DNA of 64,000 nt. Source: Thuidium tamariscinum. Lineage: Eukaryota > Streptophyta > Bryopsida > Hypnales > Thuidiaceae. The translations under genes were made by a program, and so were the position numbers. Positions 58,906 through 64,000 of the stretch are shown here, one piece after another. The notes below the pieces were generated by a model that worked only from the letters and a program-made list of their open reading frames with translations, searched no databases and was not told the origin of the DNA. The stretch spans positions 37,992,821 to 38,056,820 of the forward strand of contig OX344750.2 in assembly GCA_947034885.2 (NCBI GenBank), given 5' to 3'. The stretch's first letter is position 1. Every line of letters begins with the position of its first letter.

Positions 58906-61013
58906 GGCAAGGTGTGCAGATGAATTCAAAACATTGGATTGCTTGGATTATAAGATTATAAAATTTTAAGTGATTGAAGAAGATCCTTTCCAACCTTGCC
59001 AAACAAAGACAAGAAAATGTAAACTCTTTTAAAGTGAAAACTTAGTTGTTTTGCAATTGAGTCTCTACACCCCTTGAATATTGCAACTTATTAGATACAC
59101 TCATGAATTTTTTTCCAAAAACAAACAAGGGATCTACCTTATTCTAAATCATCTCATAAAATGAGGATGTTAAGTAATTTGGCGATATTGAATATGAAGG
59201 TAGAATTCAACACTTAGGTGCCAAAATACTTTTTTTTGCTTACACAAAGAATTTTGATACGTAGAACTATTTGTGTTAGTATTTTGGCATTATAGCATTT
59301 TAGTTGTTTTTCTAATTTTTAACAAATTTTGTATTTTATTGTAGATCAAAGTTTGTGATTGTACTCGGCTATTCTAATTACCAAACTGATGTTAATGATT
59401 GTATTAAAATTTTACACTTGAAAATGATATTTTTGTATTTTTTTTCCAAATTTTTGAAACATTCAAGAAATCAAGCAATATAGATGAAAAATTTCTACGA
59501 TATTTTGGATGTTCACTTATAATATTCCAAAAAATTCATAGATTCCCAAAATACTCAATTTATGTTTGAATTTGATCTTCACGTATGGTATATAAGCTAT
59601 TTTTTATGATTTCTTGATCATTGAGATTTAAGAAAATCTAAATGGTAAAACCATAAAATTAAACATTTAGAACATGTGGAAAGTTTCAAAATCTTTGACA
59701 ATTTAGATTACAAGATGTAGTATTTGAATTTAGAAAGAAATGTTCTTTTAAAAAAATCAATATAGTATCAAGTTCGACTCCCCTCAAAGTGTGAATTTAA
59801 AACATTAAATTTTTTTTGATGATTTTGTACCAAACTAATTTTGCTACCTATGAGCCAAATTTCAAAAGTGGATGAGGATTATAGCATAAGATGCCCAAAA
59901 GATGCATGAATTATCCAAATTGTTTTGGACAACATAACTTTTCATTTAGGCATGTAAACACAATTTTTTTGCTTTCTTGCAAAAGCAATTAATGAACACA
60001 TTTTGTATTAGATTTTATAAAAGGCCTATCCAAAATTGACTTCAAGGTAACATGCATGCATTTTCAAAAGTCCATTTGAGGGGCAATTGACCTTTATGAG
60101 TTAAAGGAAATGTTGGTGACTAGCCATGCCAACATGGATTGTCCTTGGCCATGCTTTGAGCTTGGTAATTGCCCTTGAGATATACATTATATACACATTT
60201 TCTTTGCAAAAATCAATCAATATTCAATGATTTTCATAAAATTATAAAAATATTTGCATCTTCACCAAGGTAACAAAAATGTCCCTCATATCTTCCCTCT
60301 TCACTAATTCTCTTTTGAATGTAAGGTAGCAACACCTAAAAGAAGCATAGTCCATTTTCAAATACCTAAAGGTGGCATTAAAGTAACACGCTCTTGAATG
60401 GAGTGGTCATTAAGAATCACTTGTTAGTAGGCCATGAAACTATGTGGTTTAGAAAATGGCTAAGTTTTGGTGAGGTGATGATGTGTGATTTCTAAGGAGC
60501 AATTTTAAGACAATAAGCATTCTATATCCATGGAATAGTAGATTGTGTAGTTTGTCACTCATTAATAAGTCCTTCAATTGGTGATGGAGAAATTAATATG
60601 ACAGTAAGAACCAACAATGTAAAAGTCTCTTTTTCCTTGCGAGGTGACTAAAAAAATGATTACAAAAGCAAGTATAGTGAATTAGATGATGTGCTCTATT
60701 TTTGACACTCTCTATAAACATTCCATAAATTCTATAAACATATTGAGCCTCATATCAATTAATTTCTGAATTCATTCATTGCATTCTAAGGCACAGTCCT
60801 ATTCATGATTGATGCAACCTATATGTACACAACAATAGTGCCTTTTGGACCTACCCCTTCAGAAAATCATAGTGTATCAATCATAATTCAGAAAATTACC
60901 AATAAGAAGACTTTCAGTTGTTTTTCATTTCTCTATGCACCCTCGAAAAGACAAAAGTGTTGGGCGCAATGGTCCATCATTAGATACAAATGAAATTTTC
61001 CTTTAATTATTTC
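58906..61013. other. AT-rich intergenic DNA
   Basis: No gene, RNA or paired ends recognised. Confidence 0.4.
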
Positions 61014-61281
61014 CATTAGAGGGGATTTGAGGCCTCCAAAGGGCCGTTTCAAGGCTGTTCCCCAAACTGTTCTTGTAACTGCTAGCCGCTGTCAAGCCAA
61101 CTTATACCAAAAATAATTTTTTTGGGGGTCCTTAAATATGAAAAAAGCCCAAAATAAATTCAAATTTTTTAATGACATGGCACTCTCTCGACCACGTCGG
61201 ATTTCTGTTCACGTAGCAGAAATTGCGTTCCCGTAGTCCGGGAACCCGCAGTCTTCCAATGGCCTCAATAATCCTCTAATG
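61014..61281. mobile_element. MITE family H, copy 5
   Basis: CATTAGAGGGGATTTGAGGC at the left pairs with the right end around CCTCAATAATCCTCTAATG. The marker TAGTCCGGGAACCCGCAGTC is well preserved. It is 268 bp and non-coding. Confidence 0.75.
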
Positions 61282-61606
61282 TCTTGAGTATGCATGAATT
61301 TTTTTGGTGTTATTTGTTGCTTTTTGGGTGTTCCTACCCTACCTTCACATGAGAGTTGAAATTTGTGGGAGTAGTATTTCACGGAAATGTACATGGAAGA
61401 ATCTTCAAAATAATTGAATAGTGTGTGGAACAATTTTAGGACAGAAACTCAATATTCTCCGGATCCTCACACAGAATAAATCAGGTACCGGATATATTAG
61501 AAATTTGAATATGCTTTCCTTGCAACTGAAGTTGCTGAAAAATTGTCAATACACGAGCATTCTATCTGCTGAGGATGAGTCTACACTCTACACTCCACAT
61601 ACTTTT

Positions 61607-61643
61607 TATTTTTTTAAATTGATTTTTTTAACAAATGGGAGAC
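61607..61643 (-). mobile_element. LINE 3'-end micro-insertion with a 16-bp target duplication, 37 bp
   Basis: The perfect 16-bp repeat CACTCCACATACTTTT (61591-61606 and 61644-61659) brackets an insert whose minus strand is GTCTCCCATTTGTTAAAAAA with an A/T tail. The core differs from the consensus, but the long duplication is decisive for a retro-insertion. Confidence 0.8.
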
Positions 61644-61839
61644 CACTCCACATACTTTTGACCATAGCAAGGTGAAAGTACCTATTTCCATTTATTAAAG
61701 CATCTGAACCCTTTGGAAGAGATTCCTTCATAGCACACACACATTTTCCGTGTACACACATTTTTCATGCTTTGATAAAAAGCTTTAATAGACACACCTA
61801 TTTAAGTGAAAATTTGGAAAAAAATCGCAATTTCTTTTC

Positions 61840-62700
61840 ATTTGTTTAGTGGATTAATTTTTTTTTGGTTTTTTTGAGGTAGAGGGACTTCTACCTTGGA
61901 ATGTACACACGTGAAGGAAAGCTAGGTAGAAGCATCCATGTGTACGTTCATTCACAAAATTGTCTATTACGAGTAGCTTCAAAGAAGGGTTTGCAATTTC
62001 ATCTATTTTTTAAAACAATTTCTTCGTGCATACATTTTCTGTGCAATGATTGAAAGGAAAAAGATAAATTTAAGTATGATAAAACTTCCTATAGTTAACA
62101 ACTTAAGTGATTCTGCACAAGTTTGGGAGCAATATAAGGCAATGATAAATTTTTACCATGTAAGGAGATAGAAATCACAAAGATTGCCAATTTTTTGTAA
62201 TTTATTTTCCTTGAATTCAATTTACTATGAGTTTTGAAAGCCAAAACTTGGTGTGAACCTATTACCTATGTGGAGTCTTCTAATTTTAACCATTTAAGAA
62301 CAACTTCTCCACTCACTACTTTGGAACATATGTCATGAACTTAATAATCATGATTTAAAAAAAAATTAGAAAACACATTCAAAGCTTTGGTTGGGAGCAG
62401 CTACATCTACAAGTTGGATATGGATCCCCACTTGCCAACGGGTGGTTCCACCACAAGTCAAAGTATAACGTTTTGACAAAAATTTATACTCATTTATATA
62501 GCAACATCCAATTTTATTTTTATTTTATTTTTTGTGGTTGAGCAATTTGCACCTTGGAATGTATGCAAGTCAAAGAAAAATGGATAGAATTATCAACATG
62601 TGTACTTTCATCCACAAAATAATTTATTATTAGTAGCTTTCATTTATATATTCATGAATCTAGTAATTTTTTAATGAGGAGTTTGGAGATATCATCTAAT
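61840..62700. repeat. Family M repeat with an internal tandem relation
   Basis: The block around 61855-62010 (ACCTTGGAATGTACACACGT, TGTGTACGTTCATTCACAAA) recurs at about 62515-62640. The segment between includes the part shared with 31570-32130. It could be the two ends of a decayed element. The class is unknown. Confidence 0.45.
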
Positions 62701-64000
62701 CTATTTTTCAAATCTTATATTATAGTAAGAATTTGCCAAGAAAAATTTGGTTGTTGAGTGATACAATTTTTCATAAATCAATCATTATTATTCATAGGTA
62801 GTAGCTGTAAATATTACAAAAGAAATCTATAATCAAGCACTAATTGATCTACAACATACTAATAAATCTCGTTGAACCACCCAACTCTCATAATTAAGTA
62901 CTTTCCAAATGAATGCGATATTCAATCTAAACCCTTGATCTCATGTAGTAGTGTATGAATTGCTTGACCACTACCAAAGAAGCCTATTACCATTTCATTA
63001 GTAGTTTGAAAATCCTTTACTTGCGAGTTATTTCATTTTTTTTATCTAACCTTTCACATATCATTGTAATTGTGATGGAAAAGAGTGCAAAGAAATGTGG
63101 GATTGGAGTGGGAGAAGTTAATATGTTCATTCAAATGTCATAAGAGCCTCTTTCCAAGTACACCCATCCCATCTACTTTCTTTGATGACTAATTACTTAC
63201 ATGTGTTAATATTAATAGCCAATTTGTCATCATAATGACAAGTTTTTTAAAATTAAATGAGCTTGCCAAGAAGATATGGCAAGTCCATGAATAGGAATAA
63301 GGTAGTTTGTATAGCCAAATTTTGGGTTCTTGAATAATTTGTACTATGAGCTTCTTCTATGAAATAATCTTGAAAGACCTTATGTTTGGAATTGGTCTTG
63401 ATGGGTAAACATACTCATAATCAACTCATTTTTTCTATGATTGTGCTCACCAATTGCTCAAGGAAGCTATATGAAATGAAGTATAATGACCCACATTTGG
63501 TTGTACCCTAAATTATCGTTTTCATAGTTTTGTATTCCTCCTATTCTATAGAATTTACTTGAATAGCTAAAACCTAATACTACTAGTACCTACAATACTA
63601 GAAGTACAAGGAACCAAGTGTAATAAATCCACAACTTGGAATTCTCACTACTTTAGGCTAATCCATTGTATAGACTGTAGAGTTACAATGAAAAGTATGT
63701 ATTTCTTATGCAACTTGCATTGCCTTGTGGACTTTGTAGACACGTGACTTTGAAGGCATGAACTAACCAATGATAATTTTCTTTTGTCTTCTATTTTTTG
63801 CCAAGGAAGATTGCACTAGCCATACCAACCATTTAGCCTCAGAAGGTTGCCACCCTATTACCAAAGTAGTCACTCTCAAAAAATGATTTGATTTTTGATT
63901 CAATAGGTGCATTCTTCATTTCAACAATGATTTGGCAAGTCACCTATTGGAGACTTTAATACTTAAAAGACATTGAGGTGGAAATGTGGTTGATCAATGG
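62701..64000. other. AT-rich intergenic DNA to the window end
   Basis: Only short chance frames. Nothing recognised. Confidence 0.4.

Noticed and set aside
60980-60998. GATACAAATGAAATTTTCC as another micro-insertion
   Set aside because: The A-rich tail is missing at the expected end and there is no target duplication.

Overview
This window is nuclear DNA of a land plant. It holds a plant P-class pentatricopeptide-repeat (PPR) gene, a cinnamoyl-CoA-reductase-like gene and a DUF1685 gene, all plant families, with GT-AG introns and TTTAGGG-type telomere-like motifs. The genes are moderately GC-rich and sit in a very AT-rich background of decayed repeats. The PPR gene has five introns, whereas most angiosperm P-class PPR genes have few or none. 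This hints at a non-seed plant (lycophyte, fern or bryophyte), but the lineage is not proven here.

Layout. 1-2.8 kb: unassigned gene-like DNA. 2.8-12.3 kb: repeat-rich, with several elements flanked by TTAA. 12.4-16.3 kb (minus): a six-exon PPR gene, 640 aa. 16.9-23.2 kb: more TTAA elements. 23.9-24.4 kb: a small gene-like island. 25.3-30.6 kb (plus): a six-exon CCR-like reductase, 545 aa, with unusual N- and C-terminal extensions. 30.8-40.9 kb: repeats, including a head-to-head pair of Harbinger-like MITEs and a minisatellite. 41.2-41.7 kb (minus): a possible two-exon gene for a 79-aa protein with a mitochondrial-like presequence. 41.9-44.1 kb: minisatellite-like tracts. 44.1-45.3 kb (minus): an intronless DUF1685 gene with a GC-rich upstream region to about 46.3 kb. 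46.3-64 kb: AT-rich, no convincing gene, with MITEs, foldbacks and long AT microsatellites.

Two patterns stand out. (1) At least ten tiny insertions, mostly 23-52 bp, each carry only the last 15-30 nt of what looks like a plant L1-type LINE plus an A/T-rich tail. They are flanked by target-site duplications of about 8-16 bp. One is confirmed by an empty site in a local duplication. (2) A set of non-autonomous elements (families A-F below) begins and ends with TTAA next to CCC/GGG termini. This is the piggyBac-like configuration, unexpected in a plant. One copy is nested inside another, and the other family member shows the empty site.

All gene models are from reading alone, without transcripts. 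The three main genes show no functional linkage: an organelle RNA-binding protein, an oxidoreductase and a protein of unknown function. The DNA between them is mostly a layered record of small transposons.
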